The position numbers and the translations under genes are program-made. DNA of 64,000 nt, from assembly GCA_963921195.1 (NCBI GenBank), contig OY992536.1, positions 105,302,778 through 105,366,777 on the forward strand, read 5' to 3'. The notes under the pieces are model-generated. The model was not told the DNA's origin. It worked only from the letters and a program-made list of their open reading frames with translations, and did no database searches. This document shows positions 53,636-63,117 of the stretch, piece after piece. This DNA is from Pegoplata infirma. Lineage: Eukaryota; Arthropoda; Insecta; Diptera; Anthomyiidae. Numbering within the stretch: position 1 is the first letter of the stretch; each line of letters starts with the position of its first letter.

Positions 53636-55560
53636 GGTTAGGTTAGGTTGGATGGGCGCTCGCCATTTGGCGAGTTCACTCGGAGGCCATAAGGCCCATT
53701 GTGATTCCCCTAATCATATTTCCCCTCTCTCTCCCTGATACAAAGTTCTACCTTTTAAACCACCCCGTTTCCCTGAGGTATTCCGCTAGAGACGTCAATG
53801 AGACACCGCTTAGGCAGTCTAGGACATCGAAAAATCTTTGCCCTAAATGCTTAAGCCGGCTCCTCATCAGACCCGGACAATCGCATAGCAAGTGCTTCAC
53901 TGACTCCTCTTCCTCCACTTCCCCACAGCTCCTACAATAGTCCCTATCAGAAATTCCCATACGCACGGCCATTTGGCCAATCATACAGTGTCCTGTAAGT
54001 ACTCCAACTAATAGGCTAACCGTCCGTTTGCCAAAAGTAAGAAGACTTTTTGTCCTCTTAGGATTCGGCAGTGGCCACAGAGTTCTAGATATCCTGCACG
54101 TAGTCAGTGATGTCCACCTATCCTTCATACTATTTTCAGATATTCTATCAATTTCGTTCATCAATTCTACTATAGGAACCGAGATGTCAGGTTCTACACG
54201 TTCCCCCACCGATTCAGAGCCCTTCCTCGCACACTCATCAGCCAATTCGTTCCCAGCGACCCCACTGTGGCCTGGGACCCAGATTAGCTTGATTGTGTGC
54301 TAACCGATTCGACGAATCGATTGTATACAATTCAAAACTATTCCCGATTTTACAGTATTTGACTCTAAGGCCTTCAGAGCTGCGAGACTATCCACGAAAA
54401 TGTTAATGACGCATGGACGAAGATCCCTTGTCATAATTAACTGCGCGGCTTTGTCAATTGCAAGCACCTCAGCCTGGAAAACACTACACTTATCCGGAAG
54501 CCTCAATGAGACCCCGATTTCGAGGCATTCAGAGTAGACTCCCGAACCCGTACCCATCTCCATTTTCGATCCGTCCGTAAGGATTGAGATCGCATTCTCT
54601 GTAATAACAGAGTTTTCCGCCCAGTCTTCTCTAGTCGGTATTTGGACTTCGAAGGTTCTGTCAAAGTTCGTCTGTGGTGAGATATAGTCGGTTCTCTGTT
54701 CCAGTTCCGTCCCGCCCACCGTACTTAATATAGTCGAGTGTCCCCAAGAGCGTTGCTTAAGCATTTGCGACTCTCTTAACCTGAGAGCCGATTTTGCTGC
54801 TGTGCTCTTGACGTAAATATCCACGGGCTGAATGTTTAGTATCACTTCCAAACCGGCCTGGGGGGCTGATCTAATAGCACCAGTAATACCCACACACGCC
54901 AGTCGTTGTACCTTCTGTAGATTGCAGAGATATGATTTCTTATCCACTGCTTTCCACCACACAAGGGCACCATAGGTAAGTATTGGTCTAATTATCGCAC
55001 CATACATCCAGTGTATAATATACGGTTTTAAACCCCACATTCTCCCGAAAGTTCTTCTGCAGGTGTAAAAAGCACATAACGACTTTTTCATCTTTTCCTC
55101 TGTGTTTCTTTTCCAAGAAAGCTTTGAGTCCAGGATCACACCAGTGAATCAAGCCGACCGGCTCAAAATCGGCGGCGCGCCGCCGCCGGACAATTTTTAA
55201 CTTTTTTTTGCGCCGCCGCCGTTCAAAAAACAAATTTTACAACAAAACTAGAACAAAAAAGTTCAGCCGACACTGAGCCGCCGCCGAGCAAAATTGGTCG
55301 AGCCGCCGCCGCCGAAAATTTTGGGTCGGCTTGATTGACTGGATCACACCCAGGTATTTCGTCCTCTTCGTGAACAAGACGAGTTCGGTTTTGGCGGGAT
55401 TGACTCCCAGACCGTTGTCCCTTGCCCACTTTGAGAGTATCTTAAGCGCTGATTCCATGAGTTCACTAATCGTTGGTAAAAACTTACCTCCGAAACTGAT
55501 ATTACAATGGGATTTAGTGTACACGAACTAGCTTTACCAGATGGCTGTCGTAAATTCAAA
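53636..55560 (-). pseudogene. 5'-truncated non-LTR retrotransposon: RT end, RNase H, zinc finger; split by a MITE
   Basis: This is ORF2 of an RNase H-bearing non-LTR element (I/LOA/R1-like), read leftward. About 55510-55350 encodes the end of reverse transcriptase (GGKFLPTISELMES, NPAKTELVLFTKRTKYLGV). A 200-bp MITE then interrupts it. From 55139 the frame continues ILDSKLSWKRN and, near 55020, LKPYIIHWMYGAIIRPIL. RNase H follows, with ILTDGSK, FQAEVLAI and FVDSLAALKA. A TAG at 54302-54300 stops the frame, but the same frame continues at once with HTIKLIWVPGHSGVAGNELA. A CCHC finger follows (CRSC...HLLCDC) and the end GWFKR at 53748. The 3' end has a TTAGGTTAGGTTAGG tail (53636-53650). It is inactive: truncated, interrupted and with one nonsense codon. 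It is otherwise well preserved and so fairly young. Confidence 0.92.
55142..55341. mobile_element. GC-rich 200-bp hAT-type MITE inside the retrotransposon
   Basis: CAGTGAATCAAGCCGACC at the left and its mirror (one mismatch) at the right give 18-bp terminal inverted repeats. GATCACAC flanks both sides (55134-55141 and 55342-55349), an 8-bp duplication typical of hAT. Deleting the element and one duplication restores the reverse transcriptase reading YLGVILDSKLSW in frame, which confirms the boundaries. The interior is built of GCCGCCGCCG and its complement, remarkable in so AT-rich a region. Confidence 0.95.
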
Positions 55561-56499
55561 TCAAACTAAAAATATTTGTATTGAACCAATTTTTTTTCAC
55601 GAAAATAAAGATTTTTCGCGAACAAAAATGTTTTTCGTGAAAAAAATTCAGGGTATTATGGTTTGTTATGTTAGTTTAACATACTTGAATGGTTTTAAAT
55701 TTAAAAATTATCGCAAAAGTCTAAAAACATCGTTTTTATTGTCCTTGAGCAGCAAAATTTTATATTGAGCAGCAAAATTTTATATCGCGAATACGAGCGC
55801 TAACTTCAAGAAACGGATAGCACGATTGAATTCAGCGTACCAGTAGATTGTCCAGCTTGTTAAAAAAAAAAGTGTTAAATTCGAGCACAGTGTAATTATA
55901 CAACCACTAAATTTGAGTTGTATTGATAGAGTTTCAATAAATTGTTTACCCCAAGTGTGTGCTTCTTTATGCCACTTAAGTTTTTTGTTAGCATGTGATT
56001 GGTTTTTTTTTGCACAATATTGTTGATCTTTTTTTTTTGCTGTCGTTGTTATTTTTAAATAAATTATTATTTATGACAGCAAACTTTTGCCACTACTTCA
56101 ACTACTTATTGCTAAATAAGTTAGGAGAGTACAAAAATATTTGTGTTATTTATCATATGCATAAATATTGTCGCTTGCATCTGCATGAAAAGTCACTTGA
56201 AAATCATCGTAAAAGAAAAAACAAGTTAAATATTTTGATGGGTCAATTGTTTTGTTCAATAATGGAAAACTGTGATGAAACAACTTACAATTAACTGTCC
56301 AGAAAAGTTAAATGGTGATAAATCTTAATAGAACAATAAAAAATATAGTTGTGGTGAAAAATTGATTGTTAAGATAAAAAATTTCAAATTTCTTAACTGG
56401 TGACACTTTTACCTATTATGTAGCTTACTTTGCATTTAAGAGATTTTTAAAAGATCTTTCAAGAATTTACAGTGGAAAAATACTTTTGATGTGACATAA
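55561..56499. other. Spacer with repeat end and AT-rich unique DNA
   Basis: 55748-55787 contains a short tandem duplication of TGAGCAGCAAAATTTTATAT. 55780-55861 is the right member of the inverted pair matching 47859-47960. 55862-56499 is AT-rich without recognisable genes. An open frame at 55995-56294 (99 codons) has no recognised domain and no supporting context. Confidence 0.45.
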
Positions 56500-56975
56500 G
56501 TAGTATAGGTTGCACAGTGGAAGAAATGTGATACATAAGTTTGTCATTACGTTTGTAACACCTCGAAATATTGGTCTAGGACTCCATAAAGTATATATAT
56601 TCATGATTTTCGATCGATTTTAAGACGATCAAACGATGTCCGTTCGTTCGTCCGTCTGTCTGTCTGTAGAAAACACGCTAACTTTAAAAAGACTTTACAG
56701 AGACTTCTAAAGTTTAGCATATATGTTTGTTATTTATCTGTTCAGGTTGGTATTGCAATCCAGCAAAATCGGTCCAGTGGTTCAAAAGTTATGAGCAAAA
56801 GAGTAAATTTCGGCAAGGGTTTTTTGTGTATTTACAAAATAAAAAACACGCTGACTTTCAAAAAGCAATTCTGATGCTGCTGAAGCTTGGCATGTATATT
56901 TACCGTTGCTCTGGTCTAATTGGTATTAAATTTCAGCAAAATCGGTCCAGTGGTTCAAAAGTAACACATTGCAAC
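56500..56975 (+). mobile_element. Interspersed repeat F, copy 4
   Basis: AAGTTTGTCATTACGTTTGT, ATATTGGTCTAGGACTCCAT, CGATCGATTTTAAGACGATC, the CGTCCGTCTGTCTGTCTG tract, AACACGCTAAC and GGTTCAAAAGTTATGAGC occur in the standard order. It is preceded by TTGCACAGTGG, a possible CACAGTG end. Non-coding. Confidence 0.72.
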
Positions 56976-56976
56976 A

Positions 56977-57196
56977 CCCAAAATCGTAATGGGATGAAAC
57001 CAAATGCAAATGAAAGATGACGTTTTCCATAACAAACCCCTCATGGCTTTTTTCTAGTTCAGAGCTAGATTTTTTTACACGCATTTGAAGTTAGTGAACT
57101 TTTATTATAATTATAATAATAAATGCTTGAAAACTGTATTAGTGGCGTATGATTAATAGTGTAATTGCCTTTAAATAACAATCATACGCAACGGTG
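56977..57196 (-). mobile_element. T3-related repeat without insertion (empty site for P)
   Basis: AATGGGATGAAACCAAATGC, TTCAGAGCTAGATTTTTT, GGCGTATGATTAATAGTG, AATTGCCTTTAAATAACAAT and CATACGCAACGGTG match 38515-39568 minus the P element. It provides the empty site for P copy 3. Confidence 0.7.
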
Positions 57197-57203
57197 TACA
57201 GTG

Positions 57204-57600
57204 CACTCAAAAAATTATGTAGGTAAATTCCAGTGAATAATCACTTAAAACAAATGAAATTTTATTTAAAAACCATTCCACTGTTTTTTCATTTAAAATA
57301 AAAACATATTACAGTCAATTTTAAATGTTAATTTAATGACTAACCAAAACATTAAAAAACTAGTGAATATTCAGTTATTTTGTATTGAAAAACAGTAAAA
57401 CTATAGAAGAAATTTTTTACTGCCGAAATTAAATGTAACAGAAAATTCGTTTTTAATACAGTAAATTATTTTTTTTAAACTACAGAAACAGTAGAAAGTA
57501 AGAAGTCCTTTATAAAATTAATGATTTTTCTTTTAAAATAACTTTACTGATTACTTTTTAAAATAACCTACAAACAGTTAATGACAAAATTTACTTAGTG
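57204..57600 (+). mobile_element. TA-target inverted-repeat element, family A copy 2
   Basis: CACTCAAAAAATTATGTAGG at the left and AATTTACTTAGTG at the right, 397 bp. It is closely similar to copies at 435, 60013 and 61420. TA follows at the right; the left base pair is TG rather than TA. Confidence 0.82.
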
Positions 57601-58031
57601 TATGCTTTTTGCACTAAAGTTATGCAATTTTATCATAATTTAAACTATTTTTTTATATCCACGCCCTAAAAGAGGGGGGTGGGCGGTGCAAAAAACAAAA
57701 TTTTTTAGTCCCCCCCGGTCCTAGTGTAGTACTCTGATTTTTTTCTTGCATAAACATGTATCATTTGTTTAACAAAAATATAAAAAATACGTTAAAAAGA
57801 TCGTGTTTTTCAGAGGTTGGTTTAGTTCCTTAAGGGGAAACATTTTTCCCCCCAGTCCTATTTTGCCCATTCACGAAGTTAACCTGCCTAGGACCATAAA
57901 ACATATTTGTGTAAAATTTTAGGAGGGTAGCTCCTTTAATGTGGACTGCATCGTGCCATCTACAGACAGATGGACGGACGGACGGACATTTACAGAATGT
58001 CTTAGAATCGATCATGGACCAATAATATATA
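57601..58031. other. Spacer with GGGGGGTGGGC block and F-type tract
   Basis: 57660-57720 is a G/C-rich patch (CACGCCCTAAAAGAGG, CCCCCCCGGTCC). 57960-58030 is a GATGGACGGACGGACGGACA tract leading to the next palindrome. No gene is visible. Confidence 0.45.
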
Positions 58032-59465
58032 TGGGGCACTCCATGTGAAATCGGACACTTTGAAAAACTTTTTTTTTAGATTTTCCCAATTTTTTTACAG
58101 TTTTTAGTACCTTTCGAAAACTCCTTCGTGGTAAATTTTCAGATTTTTTTGATGACCCGTTCAAAAGAAATCGAATTTTTAAAAATTGGTAGTTTGTTCC
58201 TTTACTCAAACTTCTTTTAATCATAACTTCTTCAATAATGGTCCAAATTTCAATTTTTTTTTTCAAAATTTTTGTTTTTTTACGTACTTTCTAAAAAAAA
58301 ATCCCAAAAAATTCTTAAAAGCGCTCTAGTATGCGATTTTTAAGTTTTATAATTTAAATCTCATTTTTGAAAATGTTTGTACTCTTCGATTTTTTTGAAA
58401 TTTTTTTGTGTTAAACTTCTATCAATTCTACAAATTTTTTGCCCAGGAAGATCGTGGGATAACGATTATTACTATTTTTTAAAATTTTTTGAAACAATTT
58501 TATTGTAATTTTCCAATCTTAAAATCACTTCTACTGCTCCAATGGTGCGTCATAGAGGGGTCCTTTATAAGACCGACCCCCATTAATTTTTACGTCTTAA
58601 CATTTCTTTGGAACAAACTAATACCCTATCTCCAATTTCTAAGGGTGCTCCCACACAATACGACATTTTTTAAAATTTGTTCCAACCGCTCTAACTGCCC
58701 AAATATTGCCCTTAGAGCAACAAAATGTATGACCGACCCACAATATTTTTTTAGTCCAAACATTTTCTCTGAACACAGCTACCCTCTATCTTTAACTTTT
58801 AAGGCGGTCCCCATACAATTTTTTTTATTTTTTGTAAATTTGTTTTATTTAATCAGCTTCTACCGGTCCAATGGTGCGTCCGAGAGGGGTCATTATTGAC
58901 GTAAAAATTAATGGGGGTCGGTCTTATAAAGGACCCATCTATGACGCACCATTGGAGCAGTAGAAATGATTTTAAGATTGGAAAATTGCAATAAAATTTT
59001 TTCAAAAAATTTTAAAAAATAGTAATAATCGTTATCCCACGATCTTCCTGGGCAAAAAATTTGTAGAATTGATAGAAGTTTTACACAAAAAAATTTAAAA
59101 AAAATCAAAGAGTACAAACATTTTCAAAAATTAGATTTAAATTTTAAAACTTAAAAATCGCATACTAGAGCGCTTTTAAGAATTTTTTGGGATTTTTTTT
59201 AGAAAGTATTTAAAAAAACAAAAATTTTGAAAAAAAAAAAATTTGAAATTTGGACCATTATTGAAGAAGTTATGATTAAAAGAAGTTTGAGTAAAGAAAC
59301 AATCTGCCAATTTTTAAAAATTCGATATCTTTTGAACGGGCCATCGAAAAAATCTGAAAATTTACAACGAAGGAGTTTTCGAAGGGTACTAAAAACTGTA
59401 AACATATTGGGAAAATCTAAAAAAAAGTTTTTCAAAGTGTCCGATTTCACATGGAATGCCCCATA
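58032..59465. mobile_element. Palindromic element FB-A, copy 7
   Basis: It begins GGGGCACTCCATGTGAAATC and ends CACATGGAATGCCCC, with the axis near 58895. The innermost part is deleted: GGTCATTATTGACGTAAAAA joins two arms. It is followed by ATATACTTTATGGGGTCC and the CCCCCATACTGTGGTTGGAG end of an F-type repeat (59466-59560). Non-coding. Confidence 0.88.
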
Positions 59466-59560
59466 TACTTTATGGGGTCCCCGACCGATATTTCTATGCG
59501 TTACAAACGGAATGACAACGTAATTATACCCCCATACTGTGGTTGGAGGGTATAAAAATC

Positions 59561-59814
59561 TGGAAGAGGAGACCAAAAAAAATATAAGTGTGTACACTAG
59601 GGGGGCTCGTTTTTGGGCTTTTCTCTCTGATCAAATTCTAATACCTGCCAAAAGTGGGACCGACACTAAGATTAACTCACATGCAAAATATCACTCCGAT
59701 CGGAGTTTATCTTCTGTCTCCACTTTGAGCCTCAAAATTGGTATTTTTGCAAAAAAGGACTTTTCAAAAAAAAAAAAAAATTAAAGTTTTTTTTACTAAA
59801 ATAATTAAAAATAA
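59561..59814. other. Unique spacer
   Basis: A less AT-rich stretch (59600-59760) without a recognised motif. The 81-codon open frame over it lacks any familiar domain. Confidence 0.4.
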
Positions 59815-60012
59815 GTAAGAAAATTGTAGTCGGACAAGACCGACCATATAATACCCTACACCATTGTTTCCCAGAAAATGGGTACCAAGTCCAAACATGG
59901 ACCGATTGGGTCTATCTTTTGTCAAATCTTTTATAAGTGTAGAAAACATTAACAAACCAAATTTTAGTGAAATTGGCTTCTATTTGTTGCCAACAAACCG
60001 CTTTTAGTACTA

Positions 60013-60408
60013 CACTAAGAAAATTATGTCATTAACTGTTTGTAGGTTATTTAAAAAAGTAATCAGTAAAGTTATTTTAAAAGAAAAATCATTAATTTTA
60101 TTATGGACTTCTTATTTTCTACTGTTTCTGTAGTTTAAAAAAATAATTTACTGTATTAAAAACGAATTTTCTGTTACATTTAATTTCGGCAGTAAAAAAT
60201 TTCTTCTATAGTTTTACTGTTTTTCAATACAAAATAACTGAATATTCACTAGTTTTTAAATGTTTTGGTTAGTCATTAAATTAAAATTTAAAATTGACTG
60301 TATTGTGTTTTTATTTTAAAAGAAAAAACACTGGAATGGTTTTTAAATAAAAGTTCATTTGTTTTAAGTGAATATTCATTGGAATTTACCTACATAATTC
60401 TTTGAGTG
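60013..60408 (-). mobile_element. TA-target inverted-repeat element, family A copy 3
   Basis: A reverse copy, starting CACTAAGAAAATTATGTCAT and ending AATTCTTTGAGTG. It is flanked by TA at 60011-60012 and 60409-60410, the clearest evidence for the target duplication of this family. Confidence 0.87.
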
Positions 60409-60636
60409 TATAGGGCGAAATTTTTATATGGGCCCTAAGTCCAAAAATAGTCCGATTATAATCAGATTTTTGGGTTATTAAAGTATGCGTTAAACACACA
60501 AAAACAAAATTTTAATAAAATATTTTCTATTTTCAAGAAATTTTTGAGATTTATGTTGATGTCGGGAGGGTGGTTTGTATGGGGGCTACAAGAAGAAATA
60601 ATCCGATTCCTTTGAAATTCGGAAAATATGGTTGTA

Positions 60637-61399
60637 CACTCAAAAAAATAAACTGGTAAAACGTCTGGTAAAATGCCGTGTAATCCCGTTCTACCAATAT
60701 TTAACAATTTTCCTTGTTTTTTAACAAAAAATCTTGTACTTTGCTCAAACGAGAACTACAGTTTTATTGGTAATTTTACAAGTTTATTTTCGTAATTGTA
60801 TTCTACCATTTTAAAAGGTTATTTTACAAAAAAAAAACTGTAATTTTACAACAAAGTTTTTATTACGAAGATTCTAGTTGATTAACAAAAAAAACTGTTA
60901 TTTTACAAAAATTACGTTATACGAGGATTTATGTTGTTTAACAAAAAATTTTTTTTTTTTTGTATTTTTTTTTTATTGAAAAATATTTAAAAAAAAAGTT
61001 GACAAAATTTTTAAAAATTTATTTCGAGGATTAATTTAAGGAGAAGTAGTTAATTTACAAAAAAAAAAAAAACAGTTATTTTACAAAAAAATTATTTTAT
61101 TATGAGGATTTATGTTGTTAACAAATTTTTTTTTTGTAAATTTACCATTTTGGTTTGCAAATTTACCATTTTTTTAAACATATTTACCATTTTTTCTTGT
61201 AAGTTTACCATTTTTTTTGTATTTTTCCGGTTTTAAAACAATATTTTTACCAATAAAATTGGTTATTTTACCAATTTTTGGTGCATTCAAAATTACGAGG
61301 AAATCCTCGTAATTTTACGAGAATTTTACCTACGTCATATTTTACGAGAATGGCCTCGTAAAATCACGAGATTTATTGGTAAGTTTTTTTTTTTGAGTG
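60637..61399. mobile_element. TA-target inverted-repeat element, family B copy 3
   Basis: It starts CACTCAAAAAAATAAACTGG and ends AAGTTTTTTTTTTTGAGTG, flanked by TA. The 763-bp interior has repeated AATTTTACAA and TTTACCATTTT words. Non-coding. Confidence 0.8.
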
Positions 61400-61419
61400 T
61401 AAGGGTCAATTGACCCAAA

Positions 61420-61765
61420 CACTCAAAAAATTATGTAGGTAAATTCCAGTGAATATTCACTTAAAACACAGTTTTTTCATTTAAAATAAAAACTAATTTA
61501 ATTACTAACCAAAACATTAAAAAACTAGTGAATATTCACTTATTTTGTATTGAAAAACAGTAAAACTATAGAAGAAATTTTTTACTGCCGAAATTAAATG
61601 TAACAGAAAATTCGTTTTAAAGACAGTAAATTATTTCTTTTAAACTACAGAAACAGTAAAAAATAAGAAGTCCTTAATTAAATTAATGATTTTTCTTTTA
61701 AAATAACTTTACTGATTAATTTTTAAAATAACCTACAAACAGTTAATGACATAATTTTCTAAGTG
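61420..61765 (+). mobile_element. TA-target inverted-repeat element, family A copy 4 (internally deleted)
   Basis: CACTCAAAAAATTATGTAGG at the left and CATAATTTTCTAAGTG at the right. At 346 bp it is shorter than its relatives because of deletions near 61470 and 61500. Confidence 0.83.
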
Positions 61766-62076
61766 AATTTAAAGGGGACGTTTGTATGGGGGCTAGGTCA
61801 ACACATGGACCGATTTTTCCAATTTCAATAGGCTTCGTCCTTGGGCCAAAAGAGGCTTAAATTTCAAGTCAATTGATTAAAAATTGCGACCTGTATCGTG
61901 TTTACACCGTTTACATGGACAGACAGACGGACGGACGGACATCGCTAAATCGGCTCAAAAACTGATTCTGAGTCGATCGGTATAATTAAAAGTGGGTCTA
62001 GGACAAATATTTCAGGTAGTCACAAACATCAGCACAAACTCATTTTACCCTGTACCACAGTATGGTATAGGGTATA

Positions 62077-62814
62077 CAAATTTAGGAGAGTACACTCAGA
62101 AAATTATGAAAGTTACTGAATGTTAGTTGTTTGTATATTTTACAGTAGTTAGTTGTTTTCAACTACAAAGTTAGTTATTTTTGTATGAAAAATATCAAAA
62201 AACTATTTCTGTTAGTTATTTTAAGTCGTTTTTTTAATAACTAACAAAAAAGTACTGTAATGTAGTAACAGTTATTTAAAGTAGTTAATTTAATTTGTTT
62301 AACTCTGAAAAATTTTTAAAGTTTTTTTCAAAAAAAAAAAAACAATATACATTTTCGTTTTTTCATTTTCCACAACTTTTTGTTTAAAAAAAAAAAAAAC
62401 TTGGAAAAAATTTGGTCTTAAATTTTTTTTTCTGAAAAACCAGAAAAGTTAGATTTTAAAATAAAAGATATTTTTTTATATAAAAAAATCTAATTTTCTG
62501 GATTTTGAAATGCTTCCATGGACCAAAACTGATCAGCAAAAATGTTTTTCTTAATATGCTTTATTTTAAAAAAATTTTAAAATATTTTTTTTCCAAAAAC
62601 CGCGAACTAAAACCGCTTGTAGAGGACTAAAAGTACCCTCCTAAATTTTTTTTATAATTTTTCCCGTTATCACCTCAAAAATGCGCACCAACTTTTTGCT
62701 ATTAGTTAACGAGATTCGCAAATATTCATTTTATCGACCCACCCAAATGCACATATAAATTGTGGTGGTCAAGATATTTTTTTGTTAATTGCAGAACGAT
62801 GAGAATTAACATTC
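62077..62814. other. AT-rich DNA with a possible element end
   Basis: CACTCAGAAAATTATGAAAG at 62094 resembles a family-A/B terminus, followed by TTAGTTGTTTG and GTTAGTTATTT repeats. The partner end is not obvious. No gene is visible. Confidence 0.4.
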
Positions 62815-63117
62815 GTAAAAAAATTTACCTGAAATTTCACCTTTTTTATACATAAATATTTTTTTGAAAAAAAGACATCTCTACTGTTCGAAAAATCGAA
62901 CAGTGGTACGAAATGGGTTAAGTGTAGGGTATACAAAATAAAATGGGGGGATATTTTTTTTTTAAATTGCAAAAAGCTGATACTAAACATTTATAAAAAA
63001 ATTAACCTGAAATGCCACCTTTTTTATACATAAATATTTTTTTGAAAAAGTACATCTCTACTGTTCGAAAAATCAAACAGTGGGCCCAAAATATGTTAAG
63101 TGTAGGGTATACAAAAT
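62815..63117 (+). repeat. Two ~178-bp tandem units with a perfect hairpin
   Basis: CACCTTTTTTATACATAAAT, then ACATCTCTACTGTTCGAAAA, then GTTAAGTGTAGGGTATACAA occur twice. The first unit has CTGTTCGAAAAATCGAACAG at 62883-62902, a perfect 8-bp stem. The second has one stem mismatch. Non-coding. Confidence 0.8.

Larger units (their letters stand above)
59815..62076 (-). mobile_element. Interspersed element P, copy 4, carrying three nested elements
   Basis: Its ends are TAAGTAAGAAAATTGTAGTC at the left and GTATGGTATAGGGTATACAA at the right. Within it lie three TA-target elements: family A at 60013 (reversed), family B at 60637 and family A at 61420. Subtracting them leaves about 0.75 kb in the same order as P copy 3 (CATGGACCGATTGGG, GGTTTGTATGGGGGCTAC, TAGGCTTCGTCCTTGG, GGACGGACGGACATCGC). 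Confidence 0.78.

Noticed and set aside
55490..55500. GTAAGT on the minus strand near 55492 as a donor
   Set aside because: It lies within the reverse transcriptase reading (GGKFLPT) of the retrotransposon and has no acceptor context.
55995..56294. 99-codon open frame in AT-rich DNA
   Set aside because: It has no recognised domain, splice context or related copy. A frame of this length can occur by chance here, so it is not called as a gene.
58489..58899. 136-codon open frame
   Set aside because: It lies entirely within an arm of the FB-A palindrome. Parallel frames in other copies are disrupted, and the composition reflects repeat sequence.
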